Origin: Vibrio taketomensis
GTDB lineage: Bacteria; Pseudomonadota; Gammaproteobacteria; Enterobacterales; Vibrionaceae
Direction of reading: 5' to 3'
Length of the DNA stretch: 64,000 nt
NCBI RefSeq assembly: GCF_009938165.1
Contig: NZ_AP019649.1
Coordinates: 2,046,001 to 2,110,000 of the forward strand
This document shows positions 37,624 through 47,827 of this stretch, one piece after another; the first letter of the stretch is position 1; the number at the start of each line of letters is the position of its first letter. A program made the translations under genes and the position numbers. The notes beneath the pieces are model-generated. The model ran no database searches, was not told the origin of the DNA, and was given only the letters and a program-made list of their open reading frames with translations.

Positions 37624-37905
37624 TCATTCTGATTTTAGACGGGCTTTTTGTTCTTTGTACTCTTCTAATAGATTCTTTGGTGGCGGCGGCAATTGCAAGA
37701 AAAAACCTTGCTCATTAATCGACTGTTTCACTTTTTCTATATCGACTTGTGCTAACGTGCGCCCTGCCAGGTTCACCATCATGACCATCACTGGTTTACC
37801 AAACATTTGCATCAATTGATCAGGAACCTGCGAAAAATCGTCTTTTTTCGGCAAATATAGGTAAGCACCTTCTTTTTTCGAGCTTTTGTAAATTGCACAA
37901 AGCAT
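37624..37905 (-). CDS. YcgL-domain protein
   Basis: A 93-residue cytoplasmic protein with the YcgL fold. Characteristic start [20 protein letters not shown], then [20 protein letters not shown] and FFLQLPPPP. Function is not established. It is divergent from minC, the same arrangement as in E. coli and other Vibrio, and cotranscribed with mltB downstream. Confidence 0.93.
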   Translation of the reverse strand: MLCAIYKSSKKEGAYLYLPKKDDFSQVPDQLMQMFGKPVMVMMVNLAGRTLAQVDIEKVKQSINEQGFFLQLPPPPKNLLEEYKEQKARLKSE

Positions 37906-38085
37906 AGCAAGCCTTTAATCCATCTAACCTAGAGAACAAGTGTATTTTTGCTTTTTTTCTAGCAAAACACTCAATTGACAGCAAGATAACTTGCTGAGCG
38001 TATTGTGGGAATATAACATGAGACCCCTACTCGCAGGCAACGTGATTTCTGCGACAGAGTATTCAAACGAGGTCCAAAGTAAAAT

Positions 38086-38748
38086 ATGTCACATACCGCA
38101 GATCTAAAAGGCAGTAGTTTTACTTTGTCAGTTTTGCACCTTTCTGACAATAATGTCGAAAAAAGTATCCATTTTCTACAAGAAAAGGTTGAACACGCAC
38201 CAGCTTTCTTTGCGTCAGCGCCAGTAGTAATCAATGTCTCTTTGGTTGAAGGTGATATTGATTTCGTTGCTTTAAAACAAGGCATATCAGATGTGGGCAT
38301 GATCCCTGTTGGTATTACTGGTAGCAAAGACAAACGTGCGCAAAATCTGGCTCGCGAAGCCGGCTTTGCCATCATGTCGGCAAGTAAATCACCAGCGCAA
38401 GCTCCAGCAATGCTTGGCCCGACTAAAGTGGTTCGAACGCCAGTACGCTCAGGGCAACAGATCTATGCTAAAGATGCAGATTTGGTGGTACTTAGCCATG
38501 TTAGCGAAGGTGCAGAAGTGATCGCCGATGGCTCAATTCATATTCATGGCACGCTACGTGGCCGTGCAATTGCAGGCGCAAGCGGTAATACTGGTGCGGT
38601 GATTATTTGTAACAAACTCAACGCAGAATTGATGTCTATTGCTGGTCATTATTGGCTGACAGAGCAATTTGCTGAAGAATTTTGGCAACAAAAAGTTTTA
38701 TTTAGTTTGGAAGATAACTCGCTCAAGTTCGAGTTGTTGACGATTTAA
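38086..38748 (+). CDS. minC: Septum-site inhibitor MinC
   Basis: Inhibits FtsZ ring assembly at cell poles. The 220-residue product has an N-terminal FtsZ-binding domain (about residues 1-105) and a C-terminal beta-helix domain (about 120-220) with [20 protein letters not shown], the MinD-binding region. First gene of minC-minD-minE; minD starts 18 bp after its stop. Confidence 0.96.
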   Translation: MSHTADLKGSSFTLSVLHLSDNNVEKSIHFLQEKVEHAPAFFASAPVVINVSLVEGDIDFVALKQGISDVGMIPVGITGSKDKRAQNLAREAGFAIMSASKSPAQAPAMLGPTKVVRTPVRSGQQIYAKDADLVVLSHVSEGAEVIADGSIHIHGTLRGRAIAGASGNTGAVIICNKLNAELMSIAGHYWLTEQFAEEFWQQKVLFSLEDNSLKFELLTI

Positions 38749-38766
38749 AAACACAAGGAATTTAGA

Positions 38767-39579
38767 ATGGCACGAATTATTGTTGTCACGTCAGGTAAAG
38801 GTGGCGTAGGCAAGACAACTTCCAGCGCTGCAATTGCCTCTGGTCTTGCATTAAAAGGTAAAAAGACCGCAGTGATTGATTTTGATATCGGTCTACGTAA
38901 CCTTGATCTCATTATGGGCTGTGAACGCCGCGTTGTTTATGATTTCGTTAACGTTATCAACGGTGAAGCGACACTTAACCAAGCACTAATCAAAGATAAG
39001 CGCACTGATAATCTGTTTATCCTTCCAGCATCTCAAACTCGCGATAAAGACGCACTAACCAAAGATGGTGTAAAGCGCGTACTGGATGAATTAGATGAAA
39101 TGGGCTTTGAGTTCATCATTTGTGACTCACCTGCCGGTATCGAGCAAGGTGCGCTTATGGCGCTATACTTTGCTGACGAAGCGATCGTCACCACCAACCC
39201 TGAAGTGTCATCAGTTCGCGACTCTGACCGAATTCTTGGTATTCTTGATTCAAAATCTATTCGTGCAGAGCAAGGCCTTGAGCCAGTTAAGCAGCACCTG
39301 CTACTAACTCGTTACAACCCAGCTCGTGTGAACCTTGGCGAAATGCTAAGCGTGGAAGACGTTGAAGAAATTCTACACATTTCTCTTCTAGGCGTGATTC
39401 CAGAAAGCCAAGCAGTACTGAATGCGTCAAACAAAGGTGTACCAGTTATTTTTGACGAACAGTCAGATGCTGGCCAAGCTTATGAAGATACAGTAAATCG
39501 TCTACTTGGCGATCAAGTTGACTTCCGCTTCCTAACTGAGCAGAAGAAAGGGATTTTCAAACGACTATTTGGAGGCTAA
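38767..39579 (+). CDS. minD: Septum-site ATPase MinD
   Basis: Membrane-cycling ATPase that recruits MinC and is displaced by MinE. The 270-residue product has the deviant Walker A motif SGKGGVGKTT at residues 9-18, Walker B-like FIICDSPAGIEQGA, and the C-terminal amphipathic membrane-targeting helix KKGIFKRLFGG. minE begins 6 bp after its stop. Confidence 0.98.
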   Translation: MARIIVVTSGKGGVGKTTSSAAIASGLALKGKKTAVIDFDIGLRNLDLIMGCERRVVYDFVNVINGEATLNQALIKDKRTDNLFILPASQTRDKDALTKDGVKRVLDELDEMGFEFIICDSPAGIEQGALMALYFADEAIVTTNPEVSSVRDSDRILGILDSKSIRAEQGLEPVKQHLLLTRYNPARVNLGEMLSVEDVEEILHISLLGVIPESQAVLNASNKGVPVIFDEQSDAGQAYEDTVNRLLGDQVDFRFLTEQKKGIFKRLFGG

Positions 39580-39585
39580 TAAGGC

Positions 39586-39849
39586 ATGTCATTATTGGAA
39601 TTTTTCCGCCCACAAAAGAAGACATCAGCGAATTTGGCAAAGGAACGCCTGCAGATCATCGTTGCCGAACGCCGCAGCCATGACGATCCTGCACCGTCAT
39701 ACTTGCCACAACTAAAAGAAGATATTCTTAAGGTGATCAGCAAGTACGTCGCGGTAGACCCATCAATGGTCGAGTTGTCATTTGAACACAAAGATGATGA
39801 TATTTCAGTGCTAGAGCTGAATGTAAAATTACCAGACGAAGAGAAGTAA
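39586..39849 (+). CDS. minE: Topological specificity factor MinE
   Basis: Small protein that drives pole-to-pole oscillation of MinCD. The 87-residue product has the N-terminal membrane-binding segment [10 protein letters not shown] and the MinD-binding contact helix with [16 protein letters not shown], followed by the dimerisation domain. Last gene of the min operon, ending before a hairpin. Confidence 0.97.
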   Translation: MSLLEFFRPQKKTSANLAKERLQIIVAERRSHDDPAPSYLPQLKEDILKVISKYVAVDPSMVELSFEHKDDDISVLELNVKLPDEEK

Positions 39850-39876
39850 GCGACAACGCTAACGACAACGTTGATT

Positions 39877-39910
39877 AAAAGGTTGATGTGCAAGCATCAG
39901 CCTTTTTTGT
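39877..39910 (+). terminator. Terminator of the min operon
   Basis: AAAAGGTTGATG/CATCAGCCTTTT pairs with one G-T wobble around a 6-base loop, followed by a T-rich tail, 28 bp after minE. Confidence 0.85.
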
Positions 39911-40137
39911 TAGCTGGAGATACCGATTTGAGAATGTTCTCTACACGCCAGTTAGCCATATAAGAAAGCCATCCACTTGCTCACCCTAGATGCAACCAAG
40001 CCTTAGTTTTTTACCCAAGCTCACCAAACAGTCAAGCTTTTAAAAGACCACACTCAATAAGAAAGCCCGGTCTAGTTGGGGAAGCGAGCCATCATCCCTA
40101 GTCCAAGCTTCACTTTATGTCCCTACGCTCAGCACAT
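39911..40137. other. Spacer between min and adhE terminators
   Basis: No ORF, tRNA or repeat that I can support. Confidence 0.4.
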
Positions 40138-40170
40138 AAAAAAAGCCCCCGTCTTTCGACGAGGGCTTAG
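40138..40170 (-). terminator. Terminator of adhE
   Basis: On the minus strand AAGCCCTCGTC-GAAA-GACGGGGGCTT with a following run of T. It lies about 60 bp after the adhE stop codon. Confidence 0.88.
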
Positions 40171-40230
40171 CACTTTTTCCCGAATTAAGAGTCCGTGCTA
40201 GCGAAAACTTAATTCATAACGAGCGGTTGA

Positions 40231-42924
40231 TTAAGCGTTAGCTTTCTCTTTCTTACCCTTGCCCGCTGCTTCTTGGTCTGCTTTCTTCTTGATTACAGTA
40301 GTACCTTCGAAAGTTTCACCTTCAACGAAAGCTTTACCGTAGAAAGAAGATAGTAGAACTTCTTTTAGCTCAGTGATTAGAGGGTAGCGTGGGTTCGCAC
40401 CAGTACATTGGTCATCGAACGCTTCTACTGATAGCTCATCAACTTTCGCTAGGAAGTCAGCTTCGTTTACGCCAGCAGCTTGGATAGACAGTGGGATGTC
40501 TAGGTCACCTTTTAGCTCTTCCAACCATGCAAGTAGACGTTCAATCTTCTGAGCAGTGCGGTCACCAGCTTGGCTTAGGCCTAGGTGGTCAGCAACTTCA
40601 GCGTAACGACGACGTGCTTGTGGACGGTCGTATTGAGAGAACGCAGTTTGTTTCGTTGGGTTGTCATTCGCGTTGTAACGTACCACGTTAGAGATTAGTA
40701 GTGCGTTAGCCAAACCGTGTGGTAGGTGGAACTCAGCACCTAGTTTGTGTGCCATTGAGTGACAAACACCTAGGAATGCGTTCGCAAATGCCATACCAGC
40801 GATGGTTGCCGCGTTGTGTACTTTCTCACGAGCGATTGGGTCTTTAGCACCGTTCGCGTAGCTTGAAGGTAGGTACTCTTTTAGCATCTTAAGTGCTTGT
40901 AGAGCCTGACCGTCAGAGTATTCGTTCGCTAGAACTGATACGTAAGCTTCTAGAGCGTGAGTTACTGCATCGTAACCACCGAATGCTGTTAGAGACTTAG
41001 GCATGTTCATCACTAGGTTCGCATCTACGATCGCCATGTTAGGAGTTAGTTCGTAGTCAGCTAGTGGGTATTTAGCGCCAGTTTCGTCGTCAGTAACAAC
41101 CGCGAATGGTGTAACTTCTGAACCAGTACCTGAAGTTGTAGTGATACATACAAGCTCAGCTTTTTGACCCATTTTAGGGAACTTGTAGATACGTTTACGG
41201 ATGTCCATAAAGCGCATTGCTAGTTCTTCAAAGTGAGTTTCTGGGTGCTCGTACATTACCCACATGATCTTAGCAGCATCCATTGGTGAACCACCACCTA
41301 GCGCTAGGATTACGTCAGGTTGGAAGCTTTGCATTGCTTCAGCACCTTTCTTAACTACAGATAGCGTTGGGTCAGCTTCAACGTCAAAGAACGTTTGAAC
41401 TTCCATACCTTGAGCTTTCAGTAGTTGAACTACGTCGTCTGCGTAACCGTTGTTGAATAGGAAACGGTCAGTAACTAGGAATGCGCGTTTCTTACCTTCT
41501 AGGTCGCCAAGAGCGATTGGAAGGCTACCACGACGGAAGTAGATTGACTTAGGTAGTTTGTGCCACAACATATTTTCAGCTCGCTTCGCAACAGTTTTCT
41601 TGTTGATTAGGTGCTTAGGACCAACGTTTTCAGAGATAGAGTTACCACCCCATGAACCACAACCTAGCGTTAGTGATGGTGCAACGTTAAAGTTGTATAG
41701 GTCACCGATACCGCCGTGAGTTGTTGGAATGTTGATAAGAATACGAGCCGTCTTCATCTTGTCGCCGAAGTAACGGATACGGTCAGCGTTAACGTCTTGG
41801 TTAGTGTATAGGCCAGATGTGTGACCGATACCGCCGATTTCTACCATTGTTACTGCTTGAGCAACTGCGTCTTCGAAGTTGTCAGCGCGGAACAGACCTA
41901 GAGTTGGAGATAGTTTCTCGTGAGCAAATGCGTCGTCGTAAGAAACTTTACCTAGACCTTCACCAACTAGAACTTTCGTATCAGCAGGAACTTTCACACC
42001 CGCCATTTCAGCGATTGCAGCAGCTGGTTGACCTACGATTTTCGCGTTTAGTGCGCCATCGATAAGTAGAACTTTACGAACTTTGTCCGCTTCAGCTTTG
42101 CTTAGTACGTATGCTTTGTGAGAAGCGAAACGCTCTTTCACTTCGTCGTATACAGAATCAACAACGATTGCAGCCTGCTCAGACGCACAAACTACGCCGT
42201 TATCGAACGTTTTAGACATTAGGATAGAAGCTACAGCACGTTTGATGTCTGCAGTTTCATCGATAACAACTGGAACGTTACCTGCACCTACACCGATCGC
42301 TGGTTTACCAGAAGAGTAAGCTGCTTTAACCATGCCTGGACCACCAGTTGCAAGGATAAGCGCGATGCCATCGTGCTTCATAAGAGCGTTAGAAAGCTCA
42401 ACTGAAGGTTGGTCAATCCAACCGATGATGTCTTTTGGTGCACCTGCTGCTACTGCTGCATCTAGAACCAGTTTAGCTGCATCATTAGTAGAGTTTTTAG
42501 CGCGTGGGTGTGGAGAGAAGATGATACCGTTACGAGTCTTCAGAGAGATTAGAGATTTGAAGATCGCTGTTGAAGTTGGGTTAGTTGTTGGAACGATACC
42601 GCAGATGATACCTACAGGCTCAGCGATAGTCATTGTGCCTAGGTTGTCGTCTTCTTCAAGAACGCCACAAGTTTTCTCATCTTTGTATTTGTTGTAAATG
42701 AACTCAGACGCGAAGTGGTTCTTAATTACTTTATCTTCAACAATACCCATGCCAGATTCTGCTACCGCTTGTTGCGCTAGAGGAATACGAGCTTGGTTAG
42801 CTGCTAGAGAAGCTGCGCGGAAGATTTTGTCTACTTGCTCTTGAGAGTATGTAGCAAATTCAGCTTGAGCCGCTTTTACGCGTTCAACTAGCGCATCTAA
42901 TTCAGCTAAGTTAGTTACAGGCAT
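40231..42924 (-). CDS. adhE: Bifunctional acetaldehyde-CoA/alcohol dehydrogenase AdhE
   Basis: Converts acetyl-CoA to ethanol during fermentation and forms filaments (spirosomes). The 897-residue product has an N-terminal aldehyde dehydrogenase domain (about residues 1-440, catalytic Cys in FDNGVVCASEQA) and a C-terminal iron alcohol dehydrogenase domain (about 450-870). The latter contains ALGGGSPMDAAKIMW and iron-ligand histidines in NAFLGVCHSMAHKLGAEFHL, then PHGLANAL. The C-terminus is lysine-rich. A long leader with an FNR-like box fits anaerobic induction. Confidence 0.98.
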   Translation of the reverse strand: MPVTNLAELDALVERVKAAQAEFATYSQEQVDKIFRAASLAANQARIPLAQQAVAESGMGIVEDKVIKNHFASEFIYNKYKDEKTCGVLEEDDNLGTMTIAEPVGIICGIVPTTNPTSTAIFKSLISLKTRNGIIFSPHPRAKNSTNDAAKLVLDAAVAAGAPKDIIGWIDQPSVELSNALMKHDGIALILATGGPGMVKAAYSSGKPAIGVGAGNVPVVIDETADIKRAVASILMSKTFDNGVVCASEQAAIVVDSVYDEVKERFASHKAYVLSKAEADKVRKVLLIDGALNAKIVGQPAAAIAEMAGVKVPADTKVLVGEGLGKVSYDDAFAHEKLSPTLGLFRADNFEDAVAQAVTMVEIGGIGHTSGLYTNQDVNADRIRYFGDKMKTARILINIPTTHGGIGDLYNFNVAPSLTLGCGSWGGNSISENVGPKHLINKKTVAKRAENMLWHKLPKSIYFRRGSLPIALGDLEGKKRAFLVTDRFLFNNGYADDVVQLLKAQGMEVQTFFDVEADPTLSVVKKGAEAMQSFQPDVILALGGGSPMDAAKIMWVMYEHPETHFEELAMRFMDIRKRIYKFPKMGQKAELVCITTTSGTGSEVTPFAVVTDDETGAKYPLADYELTPNMAIVDANLVMNMPKSLTAFGGYDAVTHALEAYVSVLANEYSDGQALQALKMLKEYLPSSYANGAKDPIAREKVHNAATIAGMAFANAFLGVCHSMAHKLGAEFHLPHGLANALLISNVVRYNANDNPTKQTAFSQYDRPQARRRYAEVADHLGLSQAGDRTAQKIERLLAWLEELKGDLDIPLSIQAAGVNEADFLAKVDELSVEAFDDQCTGANPRYPLITELKEVLLSSFYGKAFVEGETFEGTTVIKKKADQEAAGKGKKEKANA

Positions 42925-43070
42925 AAGGAAATCTCCTAAATTTAATAAATATTAAAAACTTTTATTAAGTGCATTGTGATTTCGAACTTGAGCCAGATTT
43001 ACGACTCGTTTACAACGTTCTTAGTAAATTGCTTTCAGGACTGAGTATATTATTTCAAGTTGTGAAAAAA

Positions 43071-43084
43071 TTGACCTAGATCAG
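43071..43084. promoter_or_regulatory. FNR-like box upstream of adhE
   Basis: TTGACCTAGATCAG matches the FNR consensus TTGAT-N4-ATCAA at 8 of 10 fixed bases, about 147 bp before the adhE start. Anaerobic control of adhE is expected in this family; the site itself is inferred. Confidence 0.5.
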
Positions 43085-43272
43085 TTCTGACAATCTAATT
43101 ACCCCAAAGTGGTGCCATAGCCGTCAAATAAAACTAAACAACTGTATTAAAGACATTTTCGCAAAACAAATTATGCTCAAAAAGAAGCAAACGAACCACT
43201 ATCTTCCACAAAACACAACAAACTGTAAAAAAGTTTCATTTTTTCGCCACACACTTTCATGAAACCCGCATT

Positions 43273-43307
43273 TTATGTGCTCCAAGGAGTATATCTGAGG
43301 CACATAA
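43273..43307. other. Inverted repeat in the adhE leader region
   Basis: Arms TTATGTGC (43273-43280) and GCACATAA (43300-43307) flank 19 bases that include CCAAGGAGT. Could be a regulator site or a leader stem. Confidence 0.35.
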
Positions 43308-43566
43308 TCTCTCTACAATTCGTCATATTTTTTGTTAAAAGTGTGCGAATGTTAACGTTTGTGCAGCCACTGACGATTTCAAGGGACGATAGCGCGATTT
43401 TTTTCGTCAATAACTTCCACAAAAAGCATCAATGATAAGATTTTCTCACTCAAAGCCTCCTTTATACGTTAGTTTTTTTCATTCGTTTACTTTGTCGTAA
43501 TGCACTACATTATGCGCGAATTTCTATCCCACTTGTTTTCAACACTGTGAATCTTTGAGTGCCACT

Positions 43567-44208
43567 ATGCAGACTATCGAGTTCGCTATTTTCCTACAGT
43601 TCTTCTTAGGACTGGTTGCTGCGGTTAACCCACTTGGCATCATGCCAATATTTGTTTCTTTGACCGGTCACATGACCCAAGAAGAAAAGCGCAAAACGGC
43701 GCTTACAGCGCACGTTGCGGTTGCAAGTATTTTGATCATTTCATTAATTGGTGGTCAGGTACTGTTGGACATGTTCAGCATTTCGCTCGACTCATTCCGC
43801 GTTGTTGGCGGCTTATTAATCTTGAGTATCGCTTTTTCAATGATGAGCGGTAAGTTGGGTGAAGATAAACAGAACAACCAAGAGAAAACTGAATACATCA
43901 GCCGTGAACAGATTGGTGTCGTACCACTGGCTATGCCTTTACTTGCTGGCCCAGGTGCGATCAGTTCAACCATTGTATATGGTGCACGCTACCCTACCCT
44001 TATGGATACCGCGGGTATCATCGTAACTATCATTGCATTCTGTCTATGCTCTTGGGCGCTGTTCCGTTCAGCACCATTGATTGTGCGTTTCTTGGGTCAA
44101 ACGGGCATTAACATCATTACTCGTATCATGGGTTTGATTTTAGGTGCTCTGGGCATTGAATTCGTTGCCAATGGTCTACGTGGGCTTTTCCCTGCATTGA
44201 TGGGTTAA
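43567..44208 (+). CDS. MarC/YhgN-family membrane protein
   Basis: Polytopic inner-membrane protein of the MarC family (UPF0056), function uncertain. I use the ATG at 43567 (MQTIEFAIFLQFFLGLVAAV); the frame is open four codons earlier. The 213-residue product has six hydrophobic segments. Family motifs NPLGIMPIFVSLTGHMT and VPLAMPLLAGPGAISSTIVY are present. The gene stands alone, followed by an ion channel gene after 98 bp. Confidence 0.9.
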   Translation: MQTIEFAIFLQFFLGLVAAVNPLGIMPIFVSLTGHMTQEEKRKTALTAHVAVASILIISLIGGQVLLDMFSISLDSFRVVGGLLILSIAFSMMSGKLGEDKQNNQEKTEYISREQIGVVPLAMPLLAGPGAISSTIVYGARYPTLMDTAGIIVTIIAFCLCSWALFRSAPLIVRFLGQTGINIITRIMGLILGALGIEFVANGLRGLFPALMG

Positions 44209-44306
44209 TCCACTGACTATATATAGTGGCTAACGACTCTCTCAGTTAGCCTCACCCCCTCTTTCTGGTATGATGTGGCATATAGATAAATCCAATATGA
44301 CACATC

Positions 44307-45146
44307 ATGCCTAAATCATCACTTAAGCATCAGTTATACGTCATTATTTTTGGTACACACACGCCTGCTGGACGTGCCTTTGATATTGCACTGATCATCG
44401 CTATCTTAACTTCACTCGTGATCCTTGTTTTGGAATCACTTCCATCCGTTATGGTTGAGTGGAGCACGCAACTTCGTTATTGCGAATATTTCTTTACCGG
44501 GGTGTTTACGCTCGAGTATTTGCTGCGCCTATACTGTTCACCTAAACCAAAGTCTTATGCCTCCAGCTTTTATGGTGTCATTGACTTGTTGGCGATTCTG
44601 CCAACCTATATCGCAATTTTCTTTCCATCTGTTGCGTTTATGGGCGTGGTACGTCTCCTTCGAGTTATGCGCATCTTTCGCGTACTTAAACTGGTTCGCT
44701 ACCTACAAGATTCAAATGTCCTATTGCGCTCGTTATTGATGGCGAAACGCAAAATTTTCATCTTTTTCTCAACCGTTGCAATCTTAGTAACGATTCTAGG
44801 TTCGTTGATTTATGTTATTGAAGGACCGGCCAATGGATTTACCAGCATTCCACAAAGTATTTACTGGGCTATTGTGACCATTACTACGGTTGGATATGGC
44901 GATTTGGTTCCACAAACACCATTAGGAAAAGGCATCGCCTCTCTCACGATGTTGCTGGGTTATTCGATTCTTGCGGTACCAACCGGCATCATTACCGCTG
45001 AGCTAAACAATGAAATGAAATCGCATCGATCTTTGGTGAAGTGTCCAAATTGCTCTAAAGCTGGGCATGAATCTGATGCACTCCACTGTAAGCATTGTGG
45101 CAGTGAACTTGCTGACCCTGATCATCGGGTCACAGCTCCAGAATAG
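44307..45146 (+). CDS. Voltage-gated-type potassium channel with C-terminal zinc ribbon
   Basis: Inner-membrane ion channel of the six-segment type. The 279-residue product has S1-S4 (about residues 22-135). S4 carries spaced arginines: VRLLRVMRIFRVLKLVRYL. The pore helix and selectivity filter TTVGYGD (about residue 192-198) precede S6. The C-terminus has two CxxC pairs (CPNCSKAGH and CKHCGSE), a small zinc ribbon unusual for a channel but shared by some proteobacterial members. It ends before a bidirectional terminator. Confidence 0.93.
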   Translation: MPKSSLKHQLYVIIFGTHTPAGRAFDIALIIAILTSLVILVLESLPSVMVEWSTQLRYCEYFFTGVFTLEYLLRLYCSPKPKSYASSFYGVIDLLAILPTYIAIFFPSVAFMGVVRLLRVMRIFRVLKLVRYLQDSNVLLRSLLMAKRKIFIFFSTVAILVTILGSLIYVIEGPANGFTSIPQSIYWAIVTITTVGYGDLVPQTPLGKGIASLTMLLGYSILAVPTGIITAELNNEMKSHRSLVKCPNCSKAGHESDALHCKHCGSELADPDHRVTAPE

Positions 45147-45177
45147 CGGCTGAGACAATCAAACGACTTGAGATAGC

Positions 45178-45204
45178 AAAAGAGCTCCATATAGGAGCTC
45201 TTTT
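45178..45204. terminator. Bidirectional terminator
   Basis: A perfect 11-bp stem AAAAGAGCTCC/GGAGCTCTTTT with loop ATATA between convergent channel and gntR-type genes; T-runs on both strands. Confidence 0.9.
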
Positions 45205-45222
45205 AAATTGATGACTATCTGA

Positions 45223-45879
45223 TCAGTAGCTATTTTTCTTAAGCTGTGCGCAGTGTTCGGTTAGAGGTGTAATATTCGCTTTTGCTTCTGCCCATGCAGT
45301 CTCTTTATCACCGTTACAAATCGCATCGATCATTGGCTTATGGCTCAAAGCACTTTGTGTTACATCATAATCTTCATGAGTCATGCACAAATAACTTTGT
45401 AATTGATTCGCGATCTGGCTGTAGGCTTTTTCCATCCGTTTGCTACCGCTCACTTCAACGACACAACGATGTAATCTAAAATCGGCATCGCAGATTGCTT
45501 GAATATCACTCGGTACCGCTGCACAAAGCTCATAATACTCTTTATAAATGGATTGCAGTTTTTGTTTATCCTGTTCAGAAGCTCTTTCTGCCGCCATCGC
45601 TGCCGCTTGGCTCTCCAAGGCTACACGCAGATGATATAGCTCCCACAGATCCTCTTCATCTAAAGAGAAAATGTGCCAGCCAGCATAAGGCTTTTGCACG
45701 ACTAAACCTTCATGCGAGAGTGTGTTCAATGCCATACGCACGGTACTGCGTGATAACTCTAAATCTTTCGCAAGCGTACTCTCGACAATTTTTTCACCCT
45801 GGTCCATCTCGCCCTTGACGATTTTGTCTCTCAGGTAATCTGTTGCTTGCTCTTCTAGGCTCTGTTTATTGATCTTCAT
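45223..45879 (-). CDS. GntR-family (FadR/FCD subfamily) transcriptional regulator
   Basis: Likely start at the ATG at 45877-45879 (MKINKQSLEEQATDYLRDKI); the frame is open 15 codons earlier. The 218-residue product has a GntR winged helix (about residues 5-70, with LSRSTVRMALNTLSHEGLV). The all-helical FCD effector domain (about 80-210) has LRVALESQAAAMAAERA and the metal-ligand-type DADFRLHRCVVEVSG. No obvious target: it is followed by a channel gene on the other strand, and asd lies 246 bp upstream. Confidence 0.88.
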   Translation of the reverse strand: MKINKQSLEEQATDYLRDKIVKGEMDQGEKIVESTLAKDLELSRSTVRMALNTLSHEGLVVQKPYAGWHIFSLDEEDLWELYHLRVALESQAAAMAAERASEQDKQKLQSIYKEYYELCAAVPSDIQAICDADFRLHRCVVEVSGSKRMEKAYSQIANQLQSYLCMTHEDYDVTQSALSHKPMIDAICNGDKETAWAEAKANITPLTEHCAQLKKNSY

Positions 45880-46065
45880 TATTACAAACTGTCTTTTATT
45901 TCCGCGAATGCTTGAAAGTGTCAAAGCTCAAGCATGCCTTCCATGTTCAGCTGAAACTGACACTATGATAGCAAATCCTCAGCAAGCATCGAACAATTAG
46001 CTTTGGAATAGCGACGATTTGCTCTAAATCTATGCAACCTGTTTACAATTTGATTCTCAAACCAA

Positions 46066-46094
46066 CAAAAAGGCCGCAGACAATGCTGCAGCCT
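46066..46094 (-). terminator. Terminator of asd
   Basis: AGGCTGCAG/CTGCGGCCT with one mismatch, then TTTTTGTT on the minus strand, 32 bp after the asd stop. Confidence 0.88.
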
Positions 46095-46125
46095 CTCAAG
46101 ATTAGCTTGGTTTAAGTCAGTGTAA

Positions 46126-47241
46126 TTACTGTTTTTCAGCCAAAATAATGCGCAATGTACGGCGTAATGGCTCCGCTGCACCCCACAATAATTGGTCACC
46201 GACGGTGAAAGCATTAAGGAAATCATCCCCCATTGCCATCTTACGTAAACGTCCAACTGGAATTGACAAGGTACCGGTTACTTTCGCTGGAGAAAGCTCT
46301 TGTGCGGTAATATCGCGCTCATTTGGAATCACTTTAACCCAATCATTGTGCGTCGCGATGATTTCTTCAATTTCATCCATTGGTACATTTTGTTTCAGCT
46401 TGATTGTCAGTGCTTGAGAATGACAACGCATTGCGCCAATACGTACACATGTGCCATCAATCGGCACTGGAGAGTGTTGCAAACCTAAAATCTTGTTCGC
46501 CTCAACGCCAGCTTTCCACTCTTCTTTGCTCTGTCCATTGTCACGTTTAACATCGATCCAAGGGATCAAAGAGCCCGCTAATGGCACGCCAAACTTATCG
46601 GTTGGGAAAGAGCTGCTGCGCATGGTTTCAGCGACTTTTCTATCAATATCTAGAATAGAACTTGCAGGATTTGCCAGCTCTGAACTTACCGCATCATTGA
46701 TCACACCCATTTGTGAAATCAACTCACGCATGTTTTGCGCGCCAGCGCCCGATGCCGCTTGATAGGTCATTGCGCTCGTCCATTCAACAAGACCTTTTTC
46801 AAATAGACCACCTAAGCCCATTAACATCAAACTTACGGTACAGTTACCACCGACAAACGTATTTGTGCCTGCGTGAATACCTTGTTGAATTTGAGCGTGG
46901 TTCACCGGATCAAGGGTAATGATTGAATCTTGCGCCATGCGTAGGGTTGATGCCGCGTCAATCCAGTAGCCTTTCCAACCTGCTTGACGCAGTTTAGGGA
47001 AAACTTCTTCCGTGTAGCTACCGCCTTGACAAGTAATTACGGCATCCAGTTGTTTTAAGCTTTCAATATCAAAAGCGTCTTGCAGATCACCGGCGTCTTT
47101 ACCAAAGAAAGGGGCAGGAATACCGATTTGCGATGTGCTGTAAAAAACCGGTTCAATAAGGTCGAAATCGCCTTCTTCTACCATTCGCTGCATCAGCACA
47201 GAGCCAACCATGCCGCGCCACCCAACTAGACCTACTCTCAT
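46126..47241 (-). CDS. asd: Aspartate-semialdehyde dehydrogenase
   Basis: Reduces aspartyl phosphate to aspartate semialdehyde, the branch point to lysine, diaminopimelate, threonine and methionine. The 371-residue product is of the E. coli type. NADP-binding [17 protein letters not shown] opens the protein, the catalytic cysteine is in [18 protein letters not shown], and [16 protein letters not shown] carries the active-site His. It is divergent from an NhaC-type antiporter gene. No riboswitch was seen in the intervening 586 bp. Confidence 0.97.
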   Translation of the reverse strand: MRVGLVGWRGMVGSVLMQRMVEEGDFDLIEPVFYSTSQIGIPAPFFGKDAGDLQDAFDIESLKQLDAVITCQGGSYTEEVFPKLRQAGWKGYWIDAASTLRMAQDSIITLDPVNHAQIQQGIHAGTNTFVGGNCTVSLMLMGLGGLFEKGLVEWTSAMTYQAASGAGAQNMRELISQMGVINDAVSSELANPASSILDIDRKVAETMRSSSFPTDKFGVPLAGSLIPWIDVKRDNGQSKEEWKAGVEANKILGLQHSPVPIDGTCVRIGAMRCHSQALTIKLKQNVPMDEIEEIIATHNDWVKVIPNERDITAQELSPAKVTGTLSIPVGRLRKMAMGDDFLNAFTVGDQLLWGAAEPLRRTLRIILAEKQ

Positions 47242-47827
47242 TTATTTACTCTCCATGTAATCAAAAGGAATACTCAAATTATCTCTTTGCCAGTGTGATT
47301 GCCGTTTGGCGTGTAAACTCAGCCCTAGCAGAGAACATTTGGCTATTTCTTCTTCCATATTTCATTTTTCGCACAAAATCTCAAGCTAAAAATTGTACTT
47401 TATTGGGTTATTTTTAAATTTATGTTGTTACAAGGCATTTTACTTGGTTTTTTACTTACGCTTTCGTTAAAAATGGATAAACAAATGCCAGCCTATTGAA
47501 AATCATCACTAGCACATCAACAACGAACTTCAAACAACAAACAACCCCAAGACAACTATAATCCAACCAATTTAACCATCAATTAACCACTTGGAAGCTT
47601 AAATTTACGAAAATCGCACAAATTCTCGAAATTTTCCTTCGACTCATGTATTGTCGCTCAGCTTTTAAAATGGAATTAACACTCGATTCCTCACCATTAC
47701 CCTGTTATTGCATAAAAATAGTAATTTTTGCTAATTGATATCAATATTGACGTTAAGCTCGAGTTTTACCTTAAAACTTGATGTCTAGGTGAGTAATCTC
47801 CGGTTTAAGTACGCAAAGAGACCCGCT
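47242..47827. other. AT-rich divergent region between asd and nhaC-like gene
   Basis: Nearly 590 bp with no supported ORF. Contains the two divergent promoters. A small AAAAAT/ATTTTT stem occurs at about 47716-47732. No lysine-riboswitch signature found. Confidence 0.45.

Larger units (their letters stand above)
42925..43566. other. Long divergent control region between adhE and marC-like gene
   Basis: About 640 bp, AT-rich, without ORFs. It holds an FNR-like box at 43071 and an inverted repeat at 43273-43307. Long leaders are common upstream of adhE. Start points cannot be fixed from sequence. Confidence 0.5.

Noticed and set aside
47242..47827. Lysine riboswitch
   Set aside because: The conserved core motifs expected for this element are not visible in either direction.
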